From contig OX442314.1 of assembly GCA_949358305.1 (NCBI GenBank), positions 44,276,581 through 44,340,580 on the forward strand: DNA of 64,000 nucleotides. The letters run 5' to 3'. Both the position numbers and the translations under genes were made by a program. The notes under the pieces are model-generated. The model saw nothing but the letters and a program-made list of their open reading frames with translations. It had not been told where the DNA came from and did no database searches. Source of the DNA: Strigamia acuminata (Eukaryota; Arthropoda; Chilopoda; Geophilomorpha; Linotaeniidae). The first letter of the stretch is position 1. Each line of letters opens with the position of its first letter. This document shows, piece by piece, positions 10,048 to 20,394 of this stretch.

Positions 10048-10965
10048 TAAGCTTGTAATCGGATCGGATTAGATCCGCAAATCCGCGGATCGGATCGGAT
10101 GCGGATGCGGATTCTTTTAAATGATCCGCCTGCGGATTCCTTTGCGGATCGGACGGGTGGCTAATCCGCGCAACCAATCCGCGGATCGGATTGGCCAAAT
10201 CCGCGGATTGATCCGAACAATCCGCAAATTTTTTTCACTTTGTTAAAAACGAGAAAATAAACAAAAAAAAGCCAACCGGCGCACGCAGCGACTAACAAAC
10301 AATCAAAAAGGCCTAAAACCGAACCGGGCGACTAAACACCTGCCTTTTTCTCGTTCACCGGTCACGACCACACCCCTGTACACTTTCTCAGTGGGTCCGG
10401 CTAATCGTAGGGCGTAGGTCGCCGATCATCGCCCGACGTCGCCGATCGTCGCCCGACGCCTGAGGTTGCAAGCGCGACCTGTTTCTCCGTCTCTCTCCAC
10501 CCAACGGCACCGGCGAAAACATACAGGTTTGTAATGGTGACGGGAGAACGAGAAAAAGGCGGGTGTTTAGTCGCCCGGTTCAGTTTCGGTCTTTTTTTAT
10601 CGTTTATTCATCAGTGGCTTCGTGCGCCGGTTGGGCAGCTTTTTTTTGTTTATTTTCTCAATTTTAAGTAATTTTGAATGGGGAATTTAATTGTTCAAGC
10701 AGGGAGTTGTGGCTAACATGGCTGTGTGTTGTTTGAGCCGATTTTAGGGAAAAAAAAATAACTAAAAAAAAAAATAAAATAAAAAAATCGATCCGCAATT
10801 GATCCGCAATCCGCGGATTGGTTGCGGATCGGATCCGATCGGATCGGATAGGCCGATCTGGGCATGCGGATCGGATGCGGATCCGCATTTTTCGATCCGC
10901 ACTATTTTCGGATCGGATGCGGATCGGCCAGAAATCCGATCCGATCCGATCCGATTACAAGCTTA
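10048..10965. mobile_element. hAT-type MITE (918 bp) packed with GATCCGCGGATC repeats
   Basis: Flanked by a perfect 8-bp target duplication CCCACACC at 10040-10047 and 10966-10973. Inverted ends TAAGCTTGTAATCGGATCGG / CCGATTACAAGCTTA. Both subterminal zones are dense in ATCCGCGGATCGGAT motifs, and a second inverted pair (about 10247-10372 against 10540-10665) makes a large internal hairpin. There is no transposase. Confidence 0.92.
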
Positions 10966-11364
10966 CCCACACCTCCCTGTGTATGACGGGTCAGTTGCCG
11001 GTGTGAAGTGCCTTCGCGGCACTGCCAACACGCGGGTAGACGGGAGTCTCCAACCCCTAGACAACAGATTAAAGGCCAACAACCCAACAATCTGGAGTTC
11101 CTTGTCTTATTTACGTGAGTATTCGTCCCACCCCATAATAACGAGTCTCCAGGCTGCCACGGAGAAGACCATACCAGTTACAATATTTCCTAAATCTAGT
11201 ACAGACGAAACTCTCTATAACGAATTGCAAGGGACCTAAAAAATCGATTTGTTGTAACGAGAATTCGTTATATCGAAATTTTTTAATATGGTGTTTTATG
11301 GCCAGCCAAACAAACCGGCCATTTTTAGGTATTCGTTATATCGATAATTCGTTACCGGTATATA

Positions 11365-12764
11365 CAGGGTGTCTCGCCGATCACCTACCAGGTGAATTAT
11401 TTCATAATCATGTTAATTCAAAAAAACTTTTGATTATGAATTGAAGTAAATGACATGTGACGAATTCATTGAAACATGTTAAATTCATGTGACATTGTTG
11501 CATCACTGTTTTGCAACTCGTAACTTTTAAACCAACAATGCTATGCAAAAAATGTCAATTGCAAAGTTGTAGAGAACCATTTAATTAGTCTAGAACTGTT
11601 CTTAAAAAAATTATCTCTTACTGAAAAGTTTTGAGAAAAAAAAGTTTGAAACATTGGTCTACTCAGCTTTGTAACTCAGCTTTGTAACCTAAAACTATTG
11701 GGGCAACCAAGCTAATCCTCAATTAGGACACTTTATTGGGTCATACTGGTAAGTAGAAGAGAGGAAACACAAAAGAAAGGAAATAATTTATTTTGGGAAT
11801 ACATTCCACATGATAGTTTTAGGTTATAAAGCTGAGTAGTAGGGATGAGAACGGGACTGGGACTGGTCCCGGTCCCGGTCCCGGTCCCGTCCCGCAGCGG
11901 GATTCGGGACGGGACGGGACTGGAAAAATTTAAACATTCGGGACACGGGACGGGACGGGACTGGAAAAATTTGAGCATTCGGGACACGGGACGGGACGGG
12001 ACTGATAATTTTTGCCTTATGCGGGATTCGGGACGGGACGGGACTTGGTGAAGTTTCATTTTATCATATTTATTTATAACATTTATCACATTTGATCATT
12101 TTTGATCATATTTTATCATATTTGATCATATTTGATCATATATGATCCATATTTGATCATATTTTAACGTTATACGCGCGTATTCCGTTAACATTATACG
12201 CGCATATTACGTTCGGGATTTGAAAAATCGGCAAATTTCGGGACACGGGAGACGGGACGGGTCGGGACTCGAAAAATTAGCATATTTCGGGACACGGGAC
12301 GGGACAAGACGGAAAAAAATTGGACATTTCGGAACACGGGACGGGACGGGACTGGAGAAATTTGGCCATTCGGGACACGAGACGGGACGGGACTGGAGAA
12401 ATTTGGACATTCGGGACACGGGACGGGACGGGACCCCAAAATTGGTCCCGTTCTCATCCCTACTGAGTAGACTAACATTTCAAACCTTTTTTTCTCAAAA
12501 CATTTCGGTAAGAGATAATTTTTTTATGAACAGTTCTAGACTAATTAGATGGTTCTCTACAACTTTGCAATTGACATTTTTTGTGTAACATTGTTGGTTT
12601 AAAAGTTACGAGTTGCAAAACAGTGATGCAACAATGTCACATGAATTTAACATGTTTCATTAAATTCGTCACATGTCATTTACTTCAATTCATAATCAAA
12701 ATTTTTTTTGAATTAACATGATTATGAAATAATTCACCTGGTAGGTGTTCGGCGAGACACCCTG
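11365..12764. mobile_element. Foldback element with ~300-bp inverted arms, split by a hAT MITE
   Basis: Ends CAGGGTGTCTCGCCGA / TCGGCGAGACACCCTG. Arms of about 300 bp (11365-11690 and 12465-12764) are inverted copies. TA duplication. The interior is interrupted by 11840-12462. No coding capacity was seen. Confidence 0.88.
11840..12462. mobile_element. hAT-type MITE (623 bp) packed with GGGACGGGAC repeats
   Basis: Perfect 8-bp duplication CTGAGTAG at 11832-11839 and 12463-12470. Ends TAGGGATGAGAACGGGAC / GTCCCGTTCTCATCCCTA. The interior repeats a ~35-bp unit containing TTCGGGACACGGGACGGGAC and a middle zone of TATTTGATCA dyads. Reading frames on both strands are repeat-derived. Confidence 0.93.
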
Positions 12765-12799
12765 TAGAGTTGCGACTGTACACCCTGACCATACCATAC

Positions 12800-13043
12800 C
12801 TCTATTCCACCTTTTTTACTGCTGTCAATAGGGAAAAGATTCATTCCCTCGCTTTCCATCGACTTAAAAAGCTCCTTTTCTGTATCCGGCAGCTTTTCCG
12901 TCACAAACTGAACGACTCTAAACAGATTGGCAGCCAGCATGTTCCGGACGTGCAAGTGAAGTTCCTTTCCCAATATATTCACAACATTCTCAACGATACA
13001 CATCGACAACTTATGAACCATGAACAACAAAAAATCATGGCAG
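12800..13043 (-). CDS. Polycystin-1-like gene, exon 5
   Basis: Acceptor TTTAGGTACAG|C, donor GAG|GTATGG. The first base completes a Ser codon begun in exon 4 (phase 2), followed by 81 codons ending in phase 0 (CHDFLLFMVHKLSMCIVENVV...). No domain recognised. The intron to exon 4 is about 7.4 kb because of the DIRS element. Confidence 0.65.
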
Positions 13044-13642
13044 CTGTACCTAAACAACAAAAAATAATTAATTAAACAATCCCAACAAATCTAAAATCAA
13101 TTGTATAACATCAACAAATAAATGATGTTATTTATGGCTTGTCCAGTTTATATCAGTACTTTAAAGAAAGTTCCGCCAAGGGGCGCCCCTGTATGGGCAT
13201 CCGGTCCCTGGCTAACCAGTCCAATTTTTACTGACCACTGGTCAGCACATGTATTGAAGCAATCCGAGGAAAAAAGCCCGTTTTTCTACTTTATCTCTCC
13301 TAAATCGCTGAATTATAGTAAGTTTTTGTTTGTATTGCAATTATCACTTTTGTTTTCGTGATTTTTGGCGTTTTCAAGCCAAAAAATTGCCGAAATTTCG
13401 CGTTCGACGACACATGGCCCGACTAGGCCTAACGTAGGTGTCCGACGAACGTTCCTTTTTGGCGGGTGTTCGGCGGACTTTTTCAGTCCCCGTGAACGCT
13501 CGATTGACGTTCCTATTTCCGTGGAAGTTTGATAGACGTTTTTCGGTCTTTTTCGGTCATTTTCGAACGTTTTAATGATTCGATTAATTTGAATTTCTTT
13601 CCTTTTCTAATATATTTAGTTTTATTTTAGTCTTGTGTTGTA

Positions 13643-15181
13643 ATGGCTCAAGCAACCATTACTAGGGCCATGAAGAACAAGGGTCGTTTACCCAAAAATC
13701 GCGTTTTACCGTCGAAAACGGCCAAGCGTGGCAAGATGGCACCGTCACGTTCTCCTGACATTCCCGTTCACGACACCTCGTTTCCAGAAGACGATGATGA
13801 GAGTTTTATCATCACAGATGAAATTGATGATGCTGTGGTCGTTCCGGATGACAATTTGATGATTTCCCGAGATGCTTTTAACGATCTCGTACGCAAAGTT
13901 AGCGCAATTGATTCCGCTTTATCTCGTGACCATCCCCGCGATCAGGCCCCATCTTTCAGGGACCCTCAAGGGGCGCTGGTTGGCCATTGGCCTGGGCATG
14001 TTGCATATGACCCTGATGTTCAATCCCCGGTGAGTATTGCAATTTCTAATTGCGGGATGAATTTCACAATTGATTCTAACAACTCTTTTTGTTTGCAGCG
14101 TGCATATCGTAATGACGCTGATTCTGAATCTCGAGACTGCCACCGTACCAGTCATGCTTCATCTTCCCATGGTCTTGAAGACTGGAAGAATTCCGATCGC
14201 GATTCTAATTATCGTAATTTTGATCTCTCTCCTCGAAGTTTTTATAACTCGCCTGCTAGGGATGAGTTGGACGAAGATCCTTCCTCTGTTTGGGGAGAAG
14301 AAGTTGAGATTCCCTTCCTCACTGCAGAGGCTGCAACGATGATTGAGAAACAGATGACTAAACAAGCTTCTAGCAGTTTGAAAAGCAAACTTGCTAAACT
14401 TTTTCCGGTGCCTTCGCACCAGGTTCTTGCTTTTCGGATGACCAAAATGGATCCGGAAGTAGAAAATTATGTTTTCTCCCGATCTACTAATTTTTCTTTG
14501 GCTCGTGAAAAGGTGTTTAAGGATTTGTCTTCCTCGATTTTACGCTCCGGTGCTGTTGCAGCCACGGTTTTCGATCGAGAATTCTCCAACAAACCTTTGA
14601 GCAGATCGGAGTTACTCACTGCCATGCAGGCTGTGCTCTTGCAAACGCAATCGCTTCTTTTTTGTGTCAACGACGAGCGCAGACGGAACGTGGTGAATGC
14701 ACTGGCGGGAAAGAATAATATATCCTTGGCCAAGGAATTCTGTGACAGTCATCACAAATTCCTTTTTGAGAGACGGTTTACTGAAACCTGCAGTAAGTTT
14801 AATTCTTGTTTTTCCCTTGGTGTATCTAATTCTCTTAAATTTTCATCAGAAAAACAGTTTGAGGAATACGGTGCGTTGGATAAAGTTCGTGGCAGGCCGA
14901 AGAGCGATCGTTTTAATCAACGATATCGCGGCAATAGTTCACGTTTCCAACCTTACAATAACCAGCGTGATAACCGTTTTGACAACAGTCAACGAGATGT
15001 CAGAGGAAATCAGTCGAATGGCCAATCGTTCAACAGAGGAGGATATAGAAAGCCCGCAACTCGTGGTCGCGGAGCCTCTCGAGGTCGAGGAACTGATAAA
15101 GCTGGTGAGAATATTTTAAATTCTCCTGTAATTGCTTCTCCTGTTCCTCCCCTAAATTGCATTGAGCCCCTTTTTAACTGA
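13643..15181 (+). CDS. DIRS ORF1, gag-like protein (512 aa)
   Basis: Intact frame. Acidic, Ser-rich N-terminal half; helical middle (residues about 230-400); Arg/Gly/Asn/Gln-rich tail (RGNSSRFQPYNNQRDN ... RGRGASRGRG) suited to nucleic-acid binding. DIRS gag proteins lack zinc knuckles, as here. Position upstream of RT and the element context define it; sequence similarity was not tested. Confidence 0.8.
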   Translation: MAQATITRAMKNKGRLPKNRVLPSKTAKRGKMAPSRSPDIPVHDTSFPEDDDESFIITDEIDDAVVVPDDNLMISRDAFNDLVRKVSAIDSALSRDHPRDQAPSFRDPQGALVGHWPGHVAYDPDVQSPVSIAISNCGMNFTIDSNNSFCLQRAYRNDADSESRDCHRTSHASSSHGLEDWKNSDRDSNYRNFDLSPRSFYNSPARDELDEDPSSVWGEEVEIPFLTAEAATMIEKQMTKQASSSLKSKLAKLFPVPSHQVLAFRMTKMDPEVENYVFSRSTNFSLAREKVFKDLSSSILRSGAVAATVFDREFSNKPLSRSELLTAMQAVLLQTQSLLFCVNDERRRNVVNALAGKNNISLAKEFCDSHHKFLFERRFTETCSKFNSCFSLGVSNSLKFSSEKQFEEYGALDKVRGRPKSDRFNQRYRGNSSRFQPYNNQRDNRFDNSQRDVRGNQSNGQSFNRGGYRKPATRGRGASRGRGTDKAGENILNSPVIASPVPPLNCIEPLFN

Positions 15182-15242
15182 GATAGTTTTCAAACCATCC
15201 GATCCCCTTGCTGGTCGTTTACCTAAGTGTTTTAGTAACTGA

Positions 15243-16649
15243 CAATCCATCACTAAAGGTGATTGGATTCTGCAGACAGTTGAGGATTATTGCATTGATT
15301 TTGAATCTGAACCCAAACAAGTTTCCTTTTCTGAACCTTTTCTTTCTGCTGAGGCTTCAAACCTCATTAACGAGGAAGTTATTAAAATGGTTAAAAAGAG
15401 AGCAGCTTACCCAGTTGAACCTGTTCAAGGACAGTTCTTGAGTTTTTTGTTTTTAGTTCCCAAAAAGGATGGCGGCTTTAGACCCATCCTAAATTTGAAA
15501 CCTTTAAATGCTTCTATAAAATATCAGCATTTTAAAATAAAAGGAATCCATACGGCTCTCGCCCTAGTGGGTCAAGATTTCTATATGATCAAAATTGACC
15601 TCTCTGATGCATATTTTTCAGTTTCCATTGACCCAAGATTTCGAAAATATCTTAGGTTTTTGTGGAATGGAGTTTTGTATGAACTCGGTGTCTTACCATT
15701 TGGTTTAGGACCAGCTCCCTATGTTTTCACCAAACCGTGTCGAGAAATTGCAGCATTATTACGAGCTATCCAGGTTCTTTTAGCTGTTTTTATTGACGAT
15801 TGGTTCTTCACCTCAAAAGATAAAGAACTGCTGATTACCCAACAAGATTTCTTTCTGGGTCTAATTAAAAACCTAGGTTTTAATACAAATTTCAAAAAAT
15901 CGGTTTTAGAACCGACTCAGCAAATTTCCTTTTTGGGTTTTCTTATAGATACGGCAGAAATGACGGTCTCTCTCCCACCTGATCGAATAAAAAACATTCA
16001 AGTGTCAATTAAACGCCTCCTTACAGAAACAAGTGTGTCTGTTAGGGAAGTAGCCTCAGTCATCGGGAAATTAAATGCAACCACCCTTGCGATTTTATCT
16101 GCTCCTCTCCATTACAGAGGATTACAGCAGTTAAAAACTTATTTTCTCCGTAGAGGCTCATATGAATCTAAATGTCACATTAACTTCGAATCTCGAAATG
16201 AATTGAAATGGTGATTGAGAAATCTTGACTTGTGTAACGGTCGTTCTTTGATTCCCAAATCTCTCGCAATGACCTTAGAAACTGATGCGTCACTCAAAGG
16301 ATGGGGAGCTGTTTCTGACTCCATTAGTATTGGGGGATTGTGGTCGGGGGTTTATCTTCATAAACACATTAATGTGTTAGAATTAGTGGCCGCTTTTTGG
16401 GGGTTGAAGGCTTTCGCTCGAGACATCTCCAGTGCAATGGTTAAGATCAAAATTGACAACACTTTCGCCATTGCAGCTATAAATAACTTGGGTAGCCCGC
16501 GGTCACCTGAGCTCACCGCCATTGCACAAGATTTATGGTCCTGGGCAATGGAACGAGATATTACTGTCATTGCCGAGCATATTCCCGACACAGAAAACTG
16601 TCTCGCAGATGCAGCATCAAGAGGAAGTATTTTTGATTCAGGAGATTAG
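15243..16649 (+). pseudogene. DIRS ORF2, reverse transcriptase-RNase H with in-frame stops
   Basis: RT motifs are clear: SFLFLVPKKDGGFRPILNLK, KIDLSDAYFSV, LPFGLGPAPYVFTK and the catalytic FIDDWF. RNase H follows: LETDASLKGWGA, NVLELVAAFWGLKAF, KIDNTFAIAAINN and PDTENCLADAASR. A TGA at 16212-16214 separates the two domains and another at 15240-15242 truncates the N-terminus. Both fall where related proteins usually have Trp, so each is probably a single G-to-A change of TGG. The copy is unlikely to be active. Confidence 0.9.
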
Positions 16650-16652
16650 AAA

Positions 16653-19581
16653 TTGGATTTTTCAATCTTTTCAGTTATTAATAATTTATTCGCATCTCTA
16701 AATAATTTCCAAATTAGACCTTATTTTAGTTGGCGGCCAGACCCTTCCGCCTCGGCGTTCAATGCACTTACTCAAGATTGGAGTAAGGGCATTCCTTACG
16801 CATTTCCACCTTTTTCTCTAATTGCTGCATGTTTGCAAAGACTAAAAGATTCTTATTCTCAACAGGATCTTGTTTTGATTGCCCCAGTCTGGCCGGCCCA
16901 GTCTTGGTTTCCGGTGTTGTGGAGTTTATCAACAACAACTCCGCTTCTTCTTCCAACGCCTCCTCATCTGATCCTCAATCCCCTCGGAGAATCTCATCCG
17001 CTAGTTCTAAACAACTCCCTTCATCTAGGCGCATGAAAGCTGTCTTCTCCCAATTCCAAGACGAAGAGCTTTCGGAAGAAGTTATTAAATTATTGGGGAC
17101 CTCATGGAAGCAATCATCTGGCCAGACTTATGAACGAGCCTGGCAATGATGGTGCTCTTGGGCCAAGGGCCAAAATTTGGACCCTTTTTGCCCCCTCTCC
17201 CATTAATTTAGCAAATTTCTTAGGCTTCCTCAATACTTCTGGTTTGGCCTACTCTTCCATTGGTGGTCACCGATCCGCTGTTTCTTCTACTATTAGTGTA
17301 AACGGTTCGGAGTCTTTGGGGTCTCACCCACTCGTAAGAAGAGTAATGAGAGCCGTTCGGTTAGCTAAACTTCCTAAACCTAAGTATTCTCACATCTGGC
17401 ATGTGGGTCCTGTTCTTCTTTATTTAAAGGGAATTATTTTATCTCATTCATCCCCTAGATTGTTGGTCAATTTAAAAACCGTTGGTCTCTTGGCTTTGTG
17501 TTTAGCCGGTAGAGCATCAGACATTTGTCTTCTCTCCTCTGATATTGTCTTTTGTGACTCTTCTTGCTCCATTCCAGTTTTAGCATCCCGTAAATCTGGA
17601 TCCTTAGCTCCCTTCAGGTTAAATTCCTTCTCTGAAGTTTCTCTTTGCCCGGTAACTGCAGTGCGTTTCTATTTAGAATATTCTGCTTCTTTCAGAGGCA
17701 ACAATAAACCTTTATTTTTGTCCTCTTCATCTCTCTTTGGACCGGTTACTTCGGATACCGTCGCAAGATGGATAAAAACAAATCTTTCAAACTCTGGAGT
17801 GGATACTTTAGTGTTCAAGTTCAAGGCTCATTCCACTAGAGCGGCATCCACCTCTTTTGCCTTCTCTAGAGGTGTCGGTCTTTCACATAAGGTGCGTCCA
17901 AAAAGTCTGTGGAATGACGAAAAATTTGAAAAAAATTAACTTCTAATATTTTGATTTAATTTTGCTTTTAGGATTATTAAATATACCACTCAAGTAATGT
18001 CTGATTAAATTTTCAGACTGATTCAATAATATTTATTTAAAATATCAACAATAAATGAAATAACAGGTGTCCAAAAAGTCTGTGGAATTTAACAATGAAC
18101 AGATTTCTTTAACAATAAATTGGAAATATTGTTTATGGCCCAATTATTTTTCCATTATGTTTTGTTACTTCAAAAACACTATTTTCCATAAACACAATTA
18201 ATTTTTCCAGAGTTTTAGAAGAGATGTTACCCCAATATCCGTCAATCACAGTTTTTAGTTCATCAATGGTAGAAAATTGTCTGTTATTGGCATAAACTTG
18301 TTTGGTCATTATTCTCCATAGATTCTCTATGGTTTTTAGTAAGGATTTCAGGCTGGCCACTCCAATAGATGCATTATTTTTTCTGAAAACGATGGTCTCG
18401 TTGAATTTTAATTGTGCATAGTGGCATTATCCTGCTGAAATATCCATTAGGTGTCTCCAAATTAGTTGCCCAACAGGAAGCAAAAACTCATGAAGTGTTT
18501 CCTGATTCAGAAATCAGAAATTTTCTGTTTTCTGTTGGCCACTAATGAATGCTACATAAGTTCTTCCCATGAAGGCAAAAGCTCCCCATGCCATTACTGA
18601 CCCTCCACTTTGTTGGGCTCTGAAAAAGGGGTGGTTCCTTTCAAATTTTATGCCAATAGTAAGCCAAACCATCAGGACTATCAAGCTTCAACTTCTTCTG
18701 ATCAGTAAAATCATTGTCCACCACTCTTTGTTCGAGGTCATCTGAATCCTTGTCCACTATAATTTGGCTTGAGTAGGTTGAGGTTTCAACGTTGGTCATT
18801 CGGCCATTTATTTTATAAACTATCATTGGGAAAGCTTGAAGGTGATTATTACAGTAACAGTATTTTTACTAATGTTTCCTTCAAAGACATCACAGATTTT
18901 CAGAACTGAGTGTGAACAGTGTGTTGCCAAGTGTAGAACTCTGCAATCAGCTCGATTTGTAGTTACTATTGGTCTTCCTGATTGAGGTTTATGTTGCTAG
19001 TTTTCTTTTTACTGATAAAATTCCAGTTATATTTATCAATTATCTTAGCAATTTCATGAGTAGCAAGTCTTCCAGCTTTCATTTTCCATATTTTTATCAC
19101 TTCATCAGCAGTGAATTTTCTTTTGTTTGGCATTGTTGATGAAACAATTACCAAATGTTTCAAAATGCAAAAAAAGCATTGTAATAAAGGTATAATAACA
19201 TAAAAATACTATATTATTGACTCTAAATATAACCTCACTATTGTGGGAAAGAATAAACATAAATTCCACAGACTTTTTGGACACCTGTTTTTTAATTTAT
19301 TGTTGATATTTTAAATAAATATTATTGAATCAGTCTGAAAATTTAATCAGACATTACTTGAGTGGTATATTTAATAATCCTAAAAGCAAAATTAAATCAA
19401 ATTATTAGAAGTTAATTTTTTTCAAATTTTTCGTCATTCCACAGACTTTTTGGACGCACCTTATATTAAAATCGGCAGATTGGTCGACTGCCCGAATCTT
19501 TTTCAACTTTTATAATAAACCGATTGATATAATTTCAGATGATTTCGCCAACACGGTGTGGAGTGGCTACGAAATGCCATA
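16653..19581 (+). pseudogene. DIRS ORF3, tyrosine recombinase, frame-shifted and split by a Tc1-like element
   Basis: The frame from 16653 (WRPDPSASAFNALTQDW ... YAFPPFSLIA) is the RNase H/recombinase linker region. From 17130 the catalytic domain is readable: GLLALCLAGRASDICLL with the first Arg, FKAHSTRAASTSFAFSRG with the His-x-x-Arg pair. The Tyr-containing end (ADWSTARIFFNFYNK) lies after the 17890-19461 insertion at about 19485. At least one frameshift and one stop near 17140-17200 break the frame before the insertion. Removing the insertion with one TA puts the two catalytic parts back in one frame. Confidence 0.88.
17890..19461 (-). mobile_element. Tc1-like transposon (1572 bp) with IR/DR ends, dead transposase
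   Basis: TA duplication at 17888-17889 and 19462-19463. Inverted repeats of about 195 bp carry two copies each of GTCCAAAAAGTCTGTGGAAT, one at the tip and one at the inner edge, the IR/DR arrangement of Tc1-type elements. The transposase on the minus strand is broken into pieces: an N-terminal helix-turn-helix (MPNKRKFTADEVIKIWKM, about 19133) and a C-terminal part with IENLWRIMTKQVYANNRQFS (about 18300). Stops and frame changes lie between. Confidence 0.92.
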
Positions 19582-19680
19582 AATAACATCATTTATTTGT
19601 TGATGTTATACAATTGAAAATTTTGCGAAGTAATGAAGCAAAATACTAATTGTATGAATAACAAATAAATGATTTTATAC
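19576..19680. repeat. Internal complementary region (circle junction) of the DIRS element
   Basis: The first ~41 bases are the reverse complement of the left end (13098-13140) and the rest is the reverse complement of the right end (20325-20385). The join shares CAATT, present at both outer ends. Confidence 0.9.
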
Positions 19681-19736
19681 TCCCACCCGTTCTGAAATCT
19701 CCACCCTTTTTAACATCTACATTTGTTATTCTAAAA

Positions 19737-20047
19737 CAGGGGTCGGCAAGTAATTTTAAGTGGGGTCCGGATACTATGGAAAAAGTTTTATCGAGGTCCA
19801 GAAAAGAAACACTTAATAACCTTACTAAAAACGTAAGAAAACGGAAAAACCACTTAATAACCAAATCAACCCCCCCAATAAACACACACAACCTAAAAAA
19901 TACCAATAAAACCTAAAAAACACGAAAAAAAAACACCGAAAAACGAAAGAAATCGAAGGAAAAACGTCGCTCAAACGTCACCGCGGTCTAAGTTTCGACC
20001 TTCCGCGGTCCGTATCCGGACCGCGGGCCGCCAGTTGCCGACCGCTG
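19737..20047. mobile_element. hAT-type MITE (311 bp) inside the DIRS element
   Basis: Perfect 8-bp duplication TTCTAAAA at 19729-19736 and 20048-20055. Ends CAGGGGTCGGCAAGTAATTT and AGTTGCCGACCGCTG. The CAGGGGTCGGC terminus is typical of hAT non-autonomous elements. Confidence 0.92.
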
Positions 20048-20394
20048 TTCTAAAATAAATGATTTTGTTTTTCTTTTAGCTGGAAACTAAAGTTTTTTCA
20101 CCAGCAGCTCTTCATTGAAATTCATCTTTATTGTGATAAAATATCTATATTTTATTAAATAAAGGATTGTTTAAATAATTTTATATGTTTAACAGTTTTA
20201 TTTAACTGGTCTGTTTATTTTAAAATTGGACTGGTTAGCCAGGAACCGGATGCCCATATAGGGGCGCCCCCTGGCGGAACTTTCTTTAAAGTACTGATAT
20301 AAACTGGACAAGCCATAAATAACATCATTTATTTGTTATTCACACAATTAGTATTTTGCTTCATTAATTCGCAAAATTTTCAATTTTCCCAAAC

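Larger units (their letters stand above)
11202..12778. mobile_element. Pogo/Tc1-type MITE, split by a foldback element
   Basis: Left end CAGACGAAACTCTCTATAACG and right end GAGTTGCGACTG match the family of 4669-5816, flanked by TA. The right terminal 14 bases are separated from the rest by the insertion 11365-12764, whose TA duplication restores a normal right end when removed. Confidence 0.8.
13098..20385 (+). mobile_element. DIRS-type tyrosine-recombinase retroelement, decayed and with nested insertions
   Basis: Inverted terminal repeats share about 125 bp (13117-13240 against 20207-20333, including CTTGTCCAGTTTATATCAG). An internal complementary region at 19576-19680 joins the reverse complement of the left end directly to that of the right end, the hallmark of DIRS elements, which replicate through a circle. 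Order of genes: gag-like, RT-RNase H, tyrosine recombinase. No target duplication, as expected. It lies in intron 4 of the minus-strand gene, about 10 bp past the donor. Nested inside are a Tc1-like element and a hAT MITE. Confidence 0.93.

Noticed and set aside
10799-11239. 146-aa plus-strand frame with IRSDPI-type repeats
   Set aside because: Lies in the GATCCG repeats of a hAT MITE and its flank; repeat-derived.
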